55,898 bases of DNA from Clostridia bacterium (GCA_017481225.1 JAFUPM010000038.1:1-55898); one strand, 5' to 3'. Counted from the first letter of the stretch, positions 17,388 to 25,629 are shown. Notes: generated by a model not told the origin, from the letters alone. Translations and numbers: made by a program.

Positions 17388-18226
17388 TACGCCCACCCGT
17401 CAGTATCCCGATACGATGTGTCGGGAACACTTACCCTGCTTTTCTTTTCCTCCTCTGCGGCTTCTCTGTACCGCTTTCCGTAAAGCTCCGCAAGCTCGGG
17501 ATAGGAGTCTACGTAAACGTAGGACGCCACCAGCAGCGCGAGTAGATGCTCGCAGCCCGTGGGGAGGTCGATTTGCGCATCGGGAGCCTCCGCGAAGCTT
17601 CTTTTCGGGGTCCTCTTATAGACTATGTAAACGTCCTCTTTTAAGTCCGCGGGAATAGAAATGCGCTCACCGTCAAGCGTTACCTCGGGCAGTCGCTTGC
17701 CGCGTGAGTCCGTGGGGTAACTAACGAAGGAGTGAAAATCTCCCACAAGCTCCGTCATATCAAGAAGCCTCTTGCTGCCACCGTCGGGTATATCCTCGAC
17801 GTTGTCGCTGAAGCGGGAGCCGAAGCACACAAGGTCGGTGACGGTGAAGGCGAACTGCCCCTCGAAAATTATGCTGCCGCCCGAGGAAAGGAAGCCCTTA
17901 TGCCTTTCTCTTGCCGCATTAAACGAGCGTGTAAATTTGTTGTCTCCGTCAACTACGGTATACCTGCCCTCGCCCGATACGAAGAAGCTGTAGCATACAC
18001 CCGAAAGGGGAAAGATTGCTCTCTCCCCAGAAGGATGCCGATAAATCGGAATACGGCCAAGGGGCTTTGTGACGCGGCTCGGAATGACCAGCGTTCCAAC
18101 CACGCGCCTCTCTGAGAAAAGCTGTCTTTTGCTTCTTTCAAGGGCACAGAGAAACGCCTCGTCACACTCAAGCGCACCGTCGTAGCCAAGGGCAGAAACT
18201 TCACTTAAAAGTTCTTTGACAGTCAT
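17387..18226 (-). CDS. Head-tail adaptor-like protein
   Basis: 279 residues. It lies between the major capsid gene and the tail-hub-like gene, the usual place of the adaptor/connector in podoviral clusters. Beginning (TVKELLSEVSALGYDGALEC) and end (LPTGCEHLLALLVASYVYVD, then a charged helix) are helical, with a beta-rich middle. The helical C-terminus with a conserved-looking LLALLVASYVY resembles gp4/gp11-type adaptors. Sequence similarity alone is not decisive. Its stop overlaps the next start. Confidence 0.6.
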   Translation of the reverse strand: MTVKELLSEVSALGYDGALECDEAFLCALERSKRQLFSERRVVGTLVIPSRVTKPLGRIPIYRHPSGERAIFPLSGVCYSFFVSGEGRYTVVDGDNKFTRSFNAARERHKGFLSSGGSIIFEGQFAFTVTDLVCFGSRFSDNVEDIPDGGSKRLLDMTELVGDFHSFVSYPTDSRGKRLPEVTLDGERISIPADLKEDVYIVYKRTPKRSFAEAPDAQIDLPTGCEHLLALLVASYVYVDSYPELAELYGKRYREAAEEEKKSRVSVPDTSYRDTDGWA

Positions 18227-18278
18227 TGGTGATTACCTGTCCTTTCTATGTAAAATAGCCGTTTTTGACAACTATTAT

Positions 18279-19334
18279 TTACATAGGAATAGAATCAAGG
18301 TAGCCGTCGTTAGCGTCAACGGCGAGTATCATATGCTTGTATGAACCGAAGCCAACGCCAAATCTGCAGCGTCCGTTCCAGATGTAATTACCGGTGTGGT
18401 TATCTACCCAGTTGGTTACGGTGAGGGGTACGCGGTTGAAGAACATATTACCGCAAAGGTTCTTGTTCGCCTCGGAGGACATAACTATAAGTCTGTCGTC
18501 TGTGGACTGCCAGCCGGGGAGAACTACGATGTTCCAATTTGCGTAGTGGAGGTTAATATCGTTGTTGGAGCTGCCTACAACGTAGGGTGTGCCGCAAACC
18601 TTCTTTGCGATAGCCTCGGCTATGGGTCTGTTGCCGGGGAGGATAATGGTATCCGCGGTGTAGCCGAGAGCCTCACCGGTCTCGTCAACCATATTACGAA
18701 GCTTTACGGAGAGGTCATAAAGGCTCTCCTCGAAAACGGTTGCGGAGGGGGTACGGTCATCACCGTGACGGAAGATATCGCCGTAGTAGAAGTTGGACTG
18801 AACGCCGCTCTTGTTGCTCATCTGGTCACCCCATACGTGCTCGGAGTGGAACACGGGCAGACCGTCGCCTGTGGTGAGGTCAAGGCTTGCGTTGCCGAAG
18901 GGGCATCTGTCGAACTCGCCGTTTGTAAGGGCGGTTAAGCAGAGCTTGTTGATGGTCTTATAATATGCGCGGACAAAGTTTTCTGCCCTGTGCTTTGCAT
19001 CGACGGCAATGCCGTAGTTTGCGTCCTCCATCATCTCTGCGGTGATGGTGAACTCCTTCATAAACTGAATATGCTCGATGAACTTGTGGTAGGTCTCGCT
19101 GACAGAGTCAACGTCTGCGCCGCCGCCCTCGGGCGCAGCCGAGAAGATGCTGAACTCGTTGCCGCCGACTATGGTCTCGCCGAATCTGTTGCTCTTTTCA
19201 ACGTTGAAAAGAGATACTGCGCCGCTTGCGGTGGCGAGAAGGTCGCTCTCGCGCTCGATTATCATCTTGATAGGTGTTTCAAGCTTGCCTATTGCGGCGG
19301 AGGTGTTGCCTGTGCTTTTAGAGTAAATTATCAT
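18279..19334 (-). CDS. Major capsid protein (HK97-fold type, inferred)
   Basis: 351 residues. The N-terminal helix region, a long alpha segment (YHKFIEHIQFMKEFTITAEM), the FHSEHVW motif after TGDGLPV and the C-terminal beta region (NYIWNGRCRFGVGFGSYKH) match the Mu-gpT/HK97-like capsid proteins of phages. It is preceded by a decoration-like gene and a scaffold-like gene, as expected. Codons are strongly biased to C-ending and major codons (for example AAC, TAC, GAG), more so than its neighbours, consistent with a protein made in high amounts. It would assemble the icosahedral shell. Confidence 0.82.
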   Translation of the reverse strand: MIIYSKSTGNTSAAIGKLETPIKMIIERESDLLATASGAVSLFNVEKSNRFGETIVGGNEFSIFSAAPEGGGADVDSVSETYHKFIEHIQFMKEFTITAEMMEDANYGIAVDAKHRAENFVRAYYKTINKLCLTALTNGEFDRCPFGNASLDLTTGDGLPVFHSEHVWGDQMSNKSGVQSNFYYGDIFRHGDDRTPSATVFEESLYDLSVKLRNMVDETGEALGYTADTIILPGNRPIAEAIAKKVCGTPYVVGSSNNDINLHYANWNIVVLPGWQSTDDRLIVMSSEANKNLCGNMFFNRVPLTVTNWVDNHTGNYIWNGRCRFGVGFGSYKHMILAVDANDGYLDSIPM

Positions 19335-19363
19335 TTGTTTATCCTTTCTTGCTTAGCTTGTAA

Positions 19364-19777
19364 TTATACGAACCTTACGCAAACCTTTCCGTACCGTTCG
19401 TTTGAGTCTGAGTAGTTTGAAAATATCGTAGCTACTCCGCCGTCCTTGACGTTCTTGATACCGACGGCGTATCCTTCTACTATGTTAAGAGCATACTTTT
19501 CGCCGACAAGGAAGGTGGAGGTGTAGGAGTTACCCACGGTTTCTACAATCACGTCGGGAGTAAGGGGGATTGCGGGTACGGAGTAGTTATAAGGCGCATT
19601 CTCTACGTCCGCAAGAATAATGTGGGTGGGCATATCGGTCTGTGTGCAGTTGACGGGCCAGCCGCTCTTGAACGTAACGAGAGTGCCTTTCTTGTAGGAT
19701 TCGCCCTCCTTGAGGTAAAGGTAGGTAATCTCGGGCGCGCCCTTTGAGGAATTAAGTATTTTTGTTACTTTGAACAT
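19364..19777 (-). CDS. Capsid decoration/stabilising-like protein
   Basis: 137 residues, beta-rich (EITYLYLKEGESYKKGTLVTF, IPLTPDVIVETVG). It lies directly upstream of the capsid gene, the standard place for decoration or head-fibre proteins. The opening MFKVTKILNSSKGAPEITYL and the length fit such proteins. The function is inferred from position; no enzymatic motif is visible. Confidence 0.6.
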   Translation of the reverse strand: MFKVTKILNSSKGAPEITYLYLKEGESYKKGTLVTFKSGWPVNCTQTDMPTHIILADVENAPYNYSVPAIPLTPDVIVETVGNSYTSTFLVGEKYALNIVEGYAVGIKNVKDGGVATIFSNYSDSNERYGKVCVRFV

Positions 19778-19805
19778 TGTTTTTCCTTTCTTTTTTTATT
19801 GGAAT

Positions 19806-20621
19806 TTAGTTATTTTGGTTTGTGACCTTGGCGTAAAGGCGTTTGATTTCGCTTTCGGGAAGGTCGGAGAATAAAGCTCTGGCGCAGCTCATCTCCCAGC
19901 TTGTCATTCCCGTGGAATGAACCCTCGCTCCCGAGGGAACCTCGGTGACAAGGTGGGCTCTGTTGTCGGCTGCTTTTGGCTTTGAGGTGGCAAGATAAGC
20001 CTCCCTCGGGGTAAGACCCAAAGCGCGGAGCTGCGAGTATCTTTTGTCAGAGGTAATGCGGCACAGGTCCTTGGCGCGCATATCGGGGAATTCAAGGCAG
20101 AGCTTGAATACGTCCTCGGTATTGTTTACCTGCGCGCCCGCCGTCGAGCGCTCTGACCTGTTGGAGGGGATTTTGTCGGTGTCCGGGATAGATTCCGAGC
20201 TATTCGGTTCTGCCGATGCGCCGTCGCCCGATAGGGGTGAATTCTCGGAGTCTTTAGCATCGCCCGACACGTAGCCACCATCGAAGGGGGTAGCCTCGCT
20301 TGTGACAGAGCTTCCCTCAAATGGAGCAGCTTCACTTGCAACGGAGCCGCCATCGAAGGGAGAAGCCTCGCTCACGTTTAAGCCACCCTCGAAGGGAGAA
20401 GCCTCACTTGCAATGGAGCTGCCCTCGAAGGGTGCAGTCTCACTTGCAACGGAGCCACCCATTAAGGGAGAAGTCTCGCTTGCGTTGAAGCCACCCTCGA
20501 AGTGAGAGACCTCCTCCGATGCCGCTTTTTTTGACACGGGGTAGGCGTCTGTGGTGATAGCCTCCTCGCTTGTGGCACCTTCAGCCTCGCGGCTCTGCTC
20601 CTTTTCAAACAGCTGCTCCAT
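19806..20621 (-). CDS. Scaffold-like protein with degenerate tandem repeats
   Basis: 271 residues. Residues about 40-120 consist of 13-15-residue repeats on the theme GGSVASEAAPFEG / GSSIASEASPFEG (about six copies), all acidic and probably disordered. Residues about 165-271 are helical with KLCLEFPDMRAKDLCRITSD, LGLTPREAYLA and a charged end. Scaffold proteins are usually acidic, disordered and encoded between portal and capsid, as here. Its ATG overlaps the stop of the 45-residue gene (TAATG). The repeated DNA lies at about 20265-20510 and is prone to copy-number change. Confidence 0.62.
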   Translation of the reverse strand: MEQLFEKEQSREAEGATSEEAITTDAYPVSKKAASEEVSHFEGGFNASETSPLMGGSVASETAPFEGSSIASEASPFEGGLNVSEASPFDGGSVASEAAPFEGSSVTSEATPFDGGYVSGDAKDSENSPLSGDGASAEPNSSESIPDTDKIPSNRSERSTAGAQVNNTEDVFKLCLEFPDMRAKDLCRITSDKRYSQLRALGLTPREAYLATSKPKAADNRAHLVTEVPSGARVHSTGMTSWEMSCARALFSDLPESEIKRLYAKVTNQNN

Positions 20622-20758
20622 TACTTACCAGCCTTGCTTCTCAAGTCAGATGAGGACTTGATTACGGTGGACTTCGGGCCGCTCTTAGGGCTGTTAGGAG
20701 CCTTTATGGGACCCGGATTAACGTTTGCATAAGGGTTGTTTTTGATTTCCTGTTTCAT
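20621..20758 (-). CDS. 45-residue basic protein coupled to the scaffold-like gene
   Basis: Starts at the ATG at 20756-20758 after GAAAGGAACTGAACA. The sequence begins MKQEIKNNPYANVNPGPIKA and ends SDLRSKAGK. Its stop overlaps the scaffold start (TAATG). It is Pro/Lys/Ser-rich and probably disordered. Similar short ORFs occur in phage head clusters, but no function is known. Frame, ribosome binding site and coupling support it as real. Confidence 0.68.
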   Translation of the reverse strand: MKQEIKNNPYANVNPGPIKAPNSPKSGPKSTVIKSSSDLRSKAGK

Positions 20759-20818
20759 TGTTCAGTTCCTTTCTTTGTTAAGGGGTTGTGTGAATTTTTA
20801 CACCTCGGTGTGCCTATG

Positions 20819-21007
20819 TTAGGCTTTCGCTTGCTCGCTGTCAGCGCGTTCAGTCGCACCCTCCGCAGCACCTTGGGCAGCTATTTGCGCCGCGCTCTCG
20901 GTGCGCTTTAGGTTAGGCTTTCGCTTGCTCGCTGTCAGCGCGTTCAGTCGCGCCCTCCGCAGCACCTTTTTCGGCTATTTGCGCCGCGCTCTCGGCGTGC
21001 TTTAGGT
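20819..21007 (-). repeat. 94-bp tandem duplication of the portal gene 3' end
   Basis: 20819-20913 and 20913-21007 align over 95 bases with few differences. The right copy encodes the last 31 codons and stop of the portal gene; the left copy lies beyond the stop. The offset of 94 is not a multiple of 3, so the extra copy is out of frame with the first. Confidence 0.88.
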
Positions 21008-22718
21008 CGGATATCGCTTGGCTTTCCTCGGAGCTATCCTCTCTGAGCTTTATCAGGCGGCGGAAATACTCAACGTTTTCCTTGGCGAAGGGGTAGCTCG
21101 CCCTCTCTTGGGATTGCCAATAGCAAAGGAGAGTATGGGGGTCGGATACGTCTCCGAGGGTTCCTGACTCAAGGTTCGCAAGATTTCTCTCCCACAGAGC
21201 CTCGCGGGAGTAGTCACTTCCCGAGTTCAGGTCAACAGAGAAGAGATATGCGTCGGAGTAATAGAGAAGTCCGTCACATCCCGTCTCTATAAAGTCGTGA
21301 CGGTTGAAGCTCTCGTCGCATACAAGCCCGTATGGGTCCTTGTAGGTTAAGAGCCTCGGCTCGTCGGCGAAGGCGAGGTAATGCTCGAAGATAATCTTGT
21401 AAAGCCTTGAATATGCGTGGTATTTCATACGCTTTTTCGTCTCAAGTCGGCTGCTTGCTCTGGCAATCTTCAGCTGCCTTGCCAAGCCCGATTCCGCCTG
21501 GACGGTTCTGTCCGTACCCTGGAGGGCGTCGGTTATTCCAAGGACTCTTTTCGCCTGGTCGTAGAGCCTGTCTGCCTCGGCTATATCCTGGGATATGTCG
21601 GGGGTCGTGTCGATTTTTCCGTAATTTTCCACGCTTTCCCCGGGGCGCATTCTTATGACCTCGCCGAACACAGAATTGCCAAGGGTAACAGAGGCGTCCT
21701 CGGGTATTACGGGAGTCACTCCAGCGCGTAAAAGCTTCTTTAATATCCTTGACTCAACCTTGTTTATCGCCTGCTGCTGAGGGCGTATTCTCTCGCAGTC
21801 GGAAAGTCCGAGGAGGGTGTCGGATATTCTGGTATTGCGCCTTATAACGATAGGCATAGTGCCGGGGGTGTAGTACTTTATATGGGTGTCCTCACCCACA
21901 AGCTCGAAGGGGGTGTCGAGGTATTCGGGCTCAAAGCTTTTGCAGCCGCACTCACTCTCGGGCTTTTTGCAGCTTTTGCAAACTGCAGCCTTCCTTGAAT
22001 AGTACTTCGGAAGGTCGGAGAGTAAAAGCTCTCCCGAGAATACCAGCTTGCCGATATCTCCGTCCGAGTCTCGGTACAGGGCAATAATCACCGTAACGGT
22101 GTCCTCGTCGGTGCCAAGCTCCGAGTATCTGTATTCACATTCGGAAAGCGACACCTCCTCGGGCTCAACGCCGTAACGGAGCACAAGCTCGCTTTTGGTG
22201 GTGGTGAAGCGGAGGAAGCAATACTGCATACAGTCCACATCGCATATGCTGGGCTGTGGAATAAAATCCAAGGGGGATATGCAATGAATCTTAACTCCGC
22301 CCGCGGCCCCCGAGGAGCGAATACCGCTGTCCCATTCCACGTACCAGATGCTGCCGCCGTAGATGTAGGTGTATCTTTCGTCTAAGTCGTTGAGGGACTC
22401 AAAGGGAAGCCTTTCTCTGACGGTGCGGCAAAGCCTCTCGATAGCGTGGGCGCATCTCTCGCCCTTCTCGGTATATATTTCCGGCTCAGCCTTGGGGTAG
22501 GGGATATCCGGGTCTATCTGGCTTTCTATGACCTCGTAGGTGACGTTTCGGACGGTGGTCGCACGCTCGCTCGAGTTGTCTATTTCGTAGGAGCCGAGAT
22601 ATTGTCGCATATGCACCTCAAGCTCCGAGCATACCTCCGAGTGAACCTCTTTCGCGGCGTGATACAGCTCCTTATATCTTTCAAAGAAAGCCTGTCTTTC
22701 GGGTTTTATGTTTTTCAA
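20913..22718 (-). CDS. Portal protein
   Basis: 601 residues. It forms the ring at the capsid vertex for DNA packaging. It overlaps the terL stop by 4 bp and has the P22-type podoviral layout: an N-terminal charged region with VTYEVIESQIDPDIPYPKAE, the wing region (HCISPLDFIPQPSICDVD), a Cys-rich insert (CKSCKKPESECGCKSF) and the helical stem/crown (RPQQQAINKVESRILKKLLR, QAESGLARQLKIAR). The C-terminus (residues about 560-601) is Ala/Glu-rich. The Cys-rich insert resembles a zinc-binding finger and is unusual. Order after terL supports the call. Confidence 0.8.
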   Translation of the reverse strand: MKNIKPERQAFFERYKELYHAAKEVHSEVCSELEVHMRQYLGSYEIDNSSERATTVRNVTYEVIESQIDPDIPYPKAEPEIYTEKGERCAHAIERLCRTVRERLPFESLNDLDERYTYIYGGSIWYVEWDSGIRSSGAAGGVKIHCISPLDFIPQPSICDVDCMQYCFLRFTTTKSELVLRYGVEPEEVSLSECEYRYSELGTDEDTVTVIIALYRDSDGDIGKLVFSGELLLSDLPKYYSRKAAVCKSCKKPESECGCKSFEPEYLDTPFELVGEDTHIKYYTPGTMPIVIRRNTRISDTLLGLSDCERIRPQQQAINKVESRILKKLLRAGVTPVIPEDASVTLGNSVFGEVIRMRPGESVENYGKIDTTPDISQDIAEADRLYDQAKRVLGITDALQGTDRTVQAESGLARQLKIARASSRLETKKRMKYHAYSRLYKIIFEHYLAFADEPRLLTYKDPYGLVCDESFNRHDFIETGCDGLLYYSDAYLFSVDLNSGSDYSREALWERNLANLESGTLGDVSDPHTLLCYWQSQERASYPFAKENVEYFRRLIKLREDSSEESQAISDLKHAESAAQIAEKGAAEGATERADSEQAKA

Positions 22719-24076
22719 TTTGGTTCTCCGTATTTATCTATAAGGTATTTTTTCTCTGCCCGACCTGCCGCCCGATAGTCCTCCCACATATCCTTGCTCC
22801 ACGGTGTTTTTTTCGCCGCCTTCTCACGGGACGGACGGGAGTGAAAAATGGCAAATCCGCGCAAAGCGTCGGGGGCGTGTGTAATTTCGTGGGGCTCCGT
22901 CGAGCAATCCGTGGGGCGCAGCTTGTCTACGGTCAGGGCAGGGAGGCATCTTATTATCTCGCGGCAGGTATCAAAAATTCTCAAGCCGCAAGAGACGCCG
23001 TCTCCCCGTAAAAGCTCCTTCACCGCAAGCCAGCCGCACTCTCTGTCGTTTGAGGTTTTGGTGAAGTGAACTCCGTACTCCGAGAAAAGCGTAGCCTTAC
23101 TTTTGCCTGACTCCTGACTTCTGCCCCACAGGTCGGGAGGTGCCAGCGTTGCGTACACGTCCTCGTCCTTTGCGGTTCTTTCGAGTATCCCTCGCGCCGC
23201 CTCGGATATGGGAAGGTTTGACTCGCAAAACTCTCTGTAAACGTAAGCCACACCGTCGGGCGAAAGTGCTATCCACAGGCAGGCGAGGCGGTCAAGGCCG
23301 TAATCGAGGGTCCTGTATCTTCTCCAATGGGAGGGTATCTCAAAGGGGGAAATAACGTGCCGAGCTTCGTTGAATTCGTCGAAGTACTGACCCTCGAAAA
23401 TGTTCCAATCGCCGAAAAGAAGCGCGCGCTTTTCTCTTTCGGGCAGGGCAGCGAGCCTTGCGCGGTATTCGGGGTCGCCCTCGGCGAGGAAGCGGTTATC
23501 ATCAAGAAGCGAGGGTAGAAATATTCTCTTTAAGCCGTTTTCCCCAAGGAAGGCTGTCCTTGGAGCCGACGGCTCGATAAATCGCCGCTTGACCCACACG
23601 TGTCCCACACCTCCCGGGTTTGTCGAGGACTTAATCTGCTTTGGGTAGCCGTTAGCTCCTCTCACTCTTGATAACAGGTAGACGTATTGGTTCTCGGTGA
23701 AGTGGGTCAGCTCATCGAAGCGCACTACGTCGTATTCCGCGCTCTGGTACTGATAGACGTCGTTTTCGGTAGCCAGATAGCCGAAATCAATCGTGGAGCC
23801 GTTTTTGAACCTGCCTACGTGAGAGGAGGAGTTGAAGGAATATATCTCTCTCGGGAAAAGGGCGAGAGAGGTGCGAATGAGGGATTTATCAAGCTCGGGG
23901 AAGGTCCTTCTCAGAACCAGCTGCTTTGAGCGAGGATACCTCAGGGCAAAAATCAGCGCGTCCGCCATCTGCCCGAAGGATTTGCCCCCTCCCGCAGCTC
24001 CACCGAAGAGAACCTCCCCTTCGGAAGAATCAATAAATTCCTTCTGTTTTTTCGTAAGCGTAAGTGATATATTCAT
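22715..24076 (-). CDS. Terminase large subunit (ATPase and nuclease)
   Basis: 453 residues. Walker A GGAAGGGKS at 25-33, Walker B YDVVRFDEL with D121/E122, coupling motif STNPGG at 151-156. The nuclease domain has acidic residues D258 (RTLDYGLD), D315 (APPDLWG) and D403 (HAPDALRG), the usual metal-binding triad of RNase H-like terminases. Both domains look intact, so the protein could power DNA packaging. It is encoded after terS and overlaps the portal start. This is the best-supported phage gene in the window. Confidence 0.93.
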   Translation of the reverse strand: MNISLTLTKKQKEFIDSSEGEVLFGGAAGGGKSFGQMADALIFALRYPRSKQLVLRRTFPELDKSLIRTSLALFPREIYSFNSSSHVGRFKNGSTIDFGYLATENDVYQYQSAEYDVVRFDELTHFTENQYVYLLSRVRGANGYPKQIKSSTNPGGVGHVWVKRRFIEPSAPRTAFLGENGLKRIFLPSLLDDNRFLAEGDPEYRARLAALPEREKRALLFGDWNIFEGQYFDEFNEARHVISPFEIPSHWRRYRTLDYGLDRLACLWIALSPDGVAYVYREFCESNLPISEAARGILERTAKDEDVYATLAPPDLWGRSQESGKSKATLFSEYGVHFTKTSNDRECGWLAVKELLRGDGVSCGLRIFDTCREIIRCLPALTVDKLRPTDCSTEPHEITHAPDALRGFAIFHSRPSREKAAKKTPWSKDMWEDYRAAGRAEKKYLIDKYGEPN

Positions 24077-24163
24077 AAAGGTAGAAAACCGTTTTCGAGC
24101 TTAGCTTATACCCGTGTCGTGCTTTTATTAGCTTTTTCGTGCTTTGCCGAGCTTTTGCGGCGT

Positions 24164-24502
24164 TTATTCCACGACCTCAAGTCTTAGGGCTATATCTCTG
24201 TCCTCTGAGTCACCGTCGCCGAATTCACAGCCGATGAGGAACTTGACAAATGAGGGGTCGAACCGACGTGTCAGCGCGTTGTCAATAAGATAATCTCTTC
24301 GGATTTCGCTGCATTCTCGGTACGCCCGCTCGAACCGTTCCTTGCTTCTCCATCTCTCGACGTCCTCTCGGGTCGCGCCTATTGTAAGCGCGAATTTATC
24401 GAAGCTTGGCGCACCCTGTCCGTCGAAGGCTCTGAAGAAGCGGTACATTGCGGCAGGATATTCGGGGCTGTACTTTTGCCGTCCCTTTCTTTTTCCTTCC
24501 AT
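24164..24502 (-). CDS. Terminase small subunit
   Basis: 112 residues from the ATG at 24500-24502, preceded by GGAAAGG; the GTG six codons earlier has no better signal. Basic N-terminus (MEGKRKGRQKYSPEYP), then a helix-turn-helix-like segment (SFDKFALTIGATREDVERWR) followed by helices (YRECSEIRRDYLIDNALTRR). The small subunit recognises DNA and guides the terL motor. It is the first gene of the operon and lies 87 bp upstream of terL. Confidence 0.78.
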   Translation of the reverse strand: MEGKRKGRQKYSPEYPAAMYRFFRAFDGQGAPSFDKFALTIGATREDVERWRSKERFERAYRECSEIRRDYLIDNALTRRFDPSFVKFLIGCEFGDGDSEDRDIALRLEVVE

Positions 24503-24580
24503 ATATTTTTCCTTTCCCACGGTGATTTTTCCCTGTGCCTCGTTGGTACCTTTTCGAGGCGGGTCTCACCGTCCAACAGT

Positions 24581-24608
24581 ATTGTAGCAAATCTTTAGGA
24601 ATTTGTAA
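24581..24608 (-). promoter_or_regulatory. Promoter of the capsid-like operon
   Basis: Leftward: TTACAA (24603-24608), 16-base spacer, TACAAT (24581-24586) with an extended -10 TGC. The leader carries a GCCTCG/CGAGGC hairpin with a GGTACC palindrome in its loop, at about 24538-24561. A sigma-A-type promoter with one good extended -10 is inferred. Confidence 0.6.
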
Positions 24609-24670
24609 GTAAACCACCCCTCCAAAAATGTCACCTATTACGCAACAAAAATTGTTCAAGCTAAACAAAA

Positions 24671-24692
24671 AAAGCCCCCTTTCGGAGGCTTT
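24671..24692 (-). terminator. Terminator after araC
   Basis: AAAGCC...GGCTTT hairpin with one mismatch (loop TTTCG region), followed on the leftward strand by seven T residues. It separates araC from the capsid operon promoter, so the operon is not read from araC. Confidence 0.8.
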
Positions 24693-24713
24693 GAGAAAAA
24701 TAAGGACGTAAAA

Positions 24714-25505
24714 TTACTTTTGTCCATTATTATTTGGCTGTTTTGTAACGTATTTTGAAGGGGATATCCCCGTGTGCTTTTTGAAATCCCTTGAGAAATC
24801 GTAGAGGCTCGCGTAGCCCAAAGCTGCCGCGACGTCGGTTAAGGTGCCGTAGTCACCACGCAGAATTTCCTTAGCTCTTTGTATTCGAAGACCTTTTGCA
24901 TAGGCTATGGGCGATACACCCGTAACGGAGGTGAAAAGCTTTCTGAAATATACAGTTGAAAGCCCTGTTAGCGCGGCGAGGGAGTCGTTGGTAATAGGCT
25001 TATCATAGTTTTCCGATACGTATTCAAGGGCTACGGCTATCTTCTGCTGCTTTTGAGACGGGTTATAATCCTCTCCAACAGCTGAGGCGAGAGCGAGGAT
25101 AATGGAGTAGGTGTCCCGAATACCTTCAATTTGAGTAAGACTCCCCTTCATATTTCGCTTGCGCTCAAGCTGCTTGAACATTTTCAGTATTTTCTCACCG
25201 TGACGTACGTTAAACACGATAGGCTCTTGAAGCTCTAAGTCACTTTCAAACTCGATAATTGAGAAATGCCCCGACCTTGTACAGTGCCAATCGTAGCTGC
25301 ACCCCTTCGGCAAAAGCGCAATGTGAGAAGCATCCGAGAGGTATCTCCTTTGCCTTACCGTATACACGGTTTCTCCCTCGTATTTCATTAATACAGCCCA
25401 TCTCGGTCTGTTGCATCTTCTGCCCTTAGCACCATCGGAATTGTAGAAGGTGTAAGCGGAATGAATACCTGTGATGAGCAGATTTGATAAACAATCTAAA
25501 TTCAT
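24714..25505 (-). CDS. AraC-family transcriptional regulator
   Basis: 263 residues. The N-terminal half is a cupin-like sensing domain (residues about 1-120; LMKYEGETVYTVRQRRYLSD, IALLPKGCSYDWHC). The C-terminal 100 residues hold two helix-turn-helices: DSLAALTGLSTVYFRKLFTS and DVAAALGYASLYDFSRDFKK, then HTGISPSKY, the classical AraC signature. It is divergent from the catabolic operon, whose promoter region shares operator-like sequence. It probably senses the operon's substrate and activates transcription. Confidence 0.92.
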   Translation of the reverse strand: MNLDCLSNLLITGIHSAYTFYNSDGAKGRRCNRPRWAVLMKYEGETVYTVRQRRYLSDASHIALLPKGCSYDWHCTRSGHFSIIEFESDLELQEPIVFNVRHGEKILKMFKQLERKRNMKGSLTQIEGIRDTYSIILALASAVGEDYNPSQKQQKIAVALEYVSENYDKPITNDSLAALTGLSTVYFRKLFTSVTGVSPIAYAKGLRIQRAKEILRGDYGTLTDVAAALGYASLYDFSRDFKKHTGISPSKYVTKQPNNNGQK

Positions 25506-25539
25506 ATTCCTCGAGGCTCCTCCGTCTTTTTACAAACGT

Positions 25540-25568
25540 ATTATACCATAATAGAAAAGCATTGGCAA
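25540..25568 (-). promoter_or_regulatory. araC promoter
   Basis: Leftward: TTGCCA (25563-25568), 17-base spacer, TATAAT (25540-25545), 35 bases before the araC ATG; GGAGGAGCC precedes the start. A good sigma-A promoter. Confidence 0.8.
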
Positions 25569-25576
25569 GAGTTTTG

Positions 25577-25609
25577 TATCAAAATTGATAAATTGTAGCA
25601 TAATTGATA
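25577..25609. promoter_or_regulatory. Candidate AraC operator in the divergent promoter region
   Basis: A 14-bp perfect palindrome TATCAAAATTGATA (25577-25590) is followed by a second ATTGATA half-site (25603-25609), 19 bases from the first. The sites lie just upstream of both promoters, where an AraC regulator would bind direct or inverted half-sites. Confidence 0.5.
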
Positions 25610-25629
25610 TTTACCGCGAGAATTGCTTG

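Larger units (their letters stand above)
11387..24608 (-). mobile_element. Prophage-derived capsid operon lacking integration, replication and lysis genes
   Basis: A single leftward transcription unit from the promoter at 24581-24608 to the terminator at 11387-11424. Gene order is terS, terL, portal, small ORF, scaffold-like, decoration-like, major capsid, adaptor-like, tail-hub-like, two small unknowns, signal-peptide protein, membrane protein, membrane protein. Several junctions use TAATG or ATGA overlaps. No integrase, repressor, DNA polymerase, tape measure, endolysin or attachment-site pair was seen. It is either a remnant of a podovirus-like prophage or a domesticated particle-forming operon; the intact frames and defined ends favour retention. 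Confidence 0.75.

Noticed and set aside
11387-24608. Complete inducible prophage
   Set aside because: Integrase, repressor, replication, tape-measure and lysis genes are not seen, and no flanking att repeats were found.
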